A stretch of DNA of 64,000 bases from a virus. Shown here in pieces: positions 63,994 through 64,000 of this stretch (position 1 is the stretch's first letter; each line of letters begins with the position of its first letter). Under the pieces are notes generated by a model. The model was not told where the DNA came from and did not search any database. It saw only the letters and a list, made by a program, of their open reading frames with translations. A program made the translations under genes and the position numbers. The DNA lies in the IMG/VR virus record IMGVR_UViG_3300021171_000008, positions 1 to 64,000 of that record, one strand, 5' to 3'.

Positions 63994-64000
63994 GCGAGCT

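Noticed and set aside
1-64000. CRISPR array
   Set aside because: No evenly spaced identical repeats of 24-40 bases with unique spacers were seen; the only regular repeats are the 5-bp arrays.

Overview
This window is a large internal piece of a tailed-phage genome (Caudoviricetes, podovirus-like gene content). It is GC-rich and densely packed with start/stop overlaps (ATGA, TGATG, TTGA). No host housekeeping gene is visible. The GC richness, a PEP-CTERM protein and a GapR-like protein suggest a Gram-negative, probably alphaproteobacterial host, but this is inference. The window cuts the genome at both ends: a tail-fibre gene enters at base 1, and no major capsid or scaffold gene is present, so these probably lie beyond base 64000. 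No DNA polymerase, RNA polymerase or integrase gene is recognisable.

Layout. 1-17762 (+): tail fibres with S74-type chaperone ends, a tail adaptor, a tail nozzle/hub protein, a GNAT-like protein and three very large low-complexity ejection-type proteins, one with a lysozyme-like domain. 17665-18423 (-): two small genes. 18482-22603 (+): wHTH protein, collar-domain fibre that apparently starts at ACG, Pro-rich protein, PEP-CTERM protein, then a lysis cassette (M15 endolysin, holin-like protein, DUF3309-like protein). 22808-28306 (-): recombination and accessory genes (RecT, YqaJ exonuclease). 28534-35970 (+): Cro-like regulator, GapR-like protein, RuvC-like resolvase, primase, RepA-like helicase, small genes, DNA methyltransferase-like protein, LuxR-type HTH. 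35988-45431 (-): about 20 small genes plus a SNF2-type helicase, ArdC antirestriction protein and a sigma-r4-like regulator. 46121-52604 (+): terminase subunits, radical SAM enzyme, tRNA-Phe, nuclease-like protein. 52916-53566 (-): serine resolvase. 53882-62232 (+): small genes, portal, Ig-like protein, SleB-type hydrolase. 62099-62635 (-): two small genes. 62867-63993 (+): a low-complexity virion-type protein and an Acb2/Tad1-like candidate anti-CBASS protein.

The most striking content is RNA and regulatory sequence. Two tandem type II hammerhead ribozymes sit in consecutive 5' leaders of the minus-strand operon (42957-43022 and 43412-43467); the core and all three stems can be read directly. 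A 15-bp palindrome, TTGCA-N5-TGCAA, occurs at eight start or polarity-switch points and often overlaps promoter -35 elements. Three intergenic arrays have a strict 5-bp period (GGCNN / GCCNN). Many genes share an extended Shine-Dalgarno, GGAGTCGA, often just downstream of a stable leader hairpin. An 8-copy GTCC/GTCCC cluster at about 11-bp spacing (44171-44281) is a candidate origin or operator array.

Functionally, RecT/YqaJ, the primase/helicase pair, the RuvC-like protein and the SNF2 helicase form a replication-recombination module that presumably uses the host polymerase. ArdC, the methyltransferase-like protein and the Acb2-like protein form a probable counter-defence layer.
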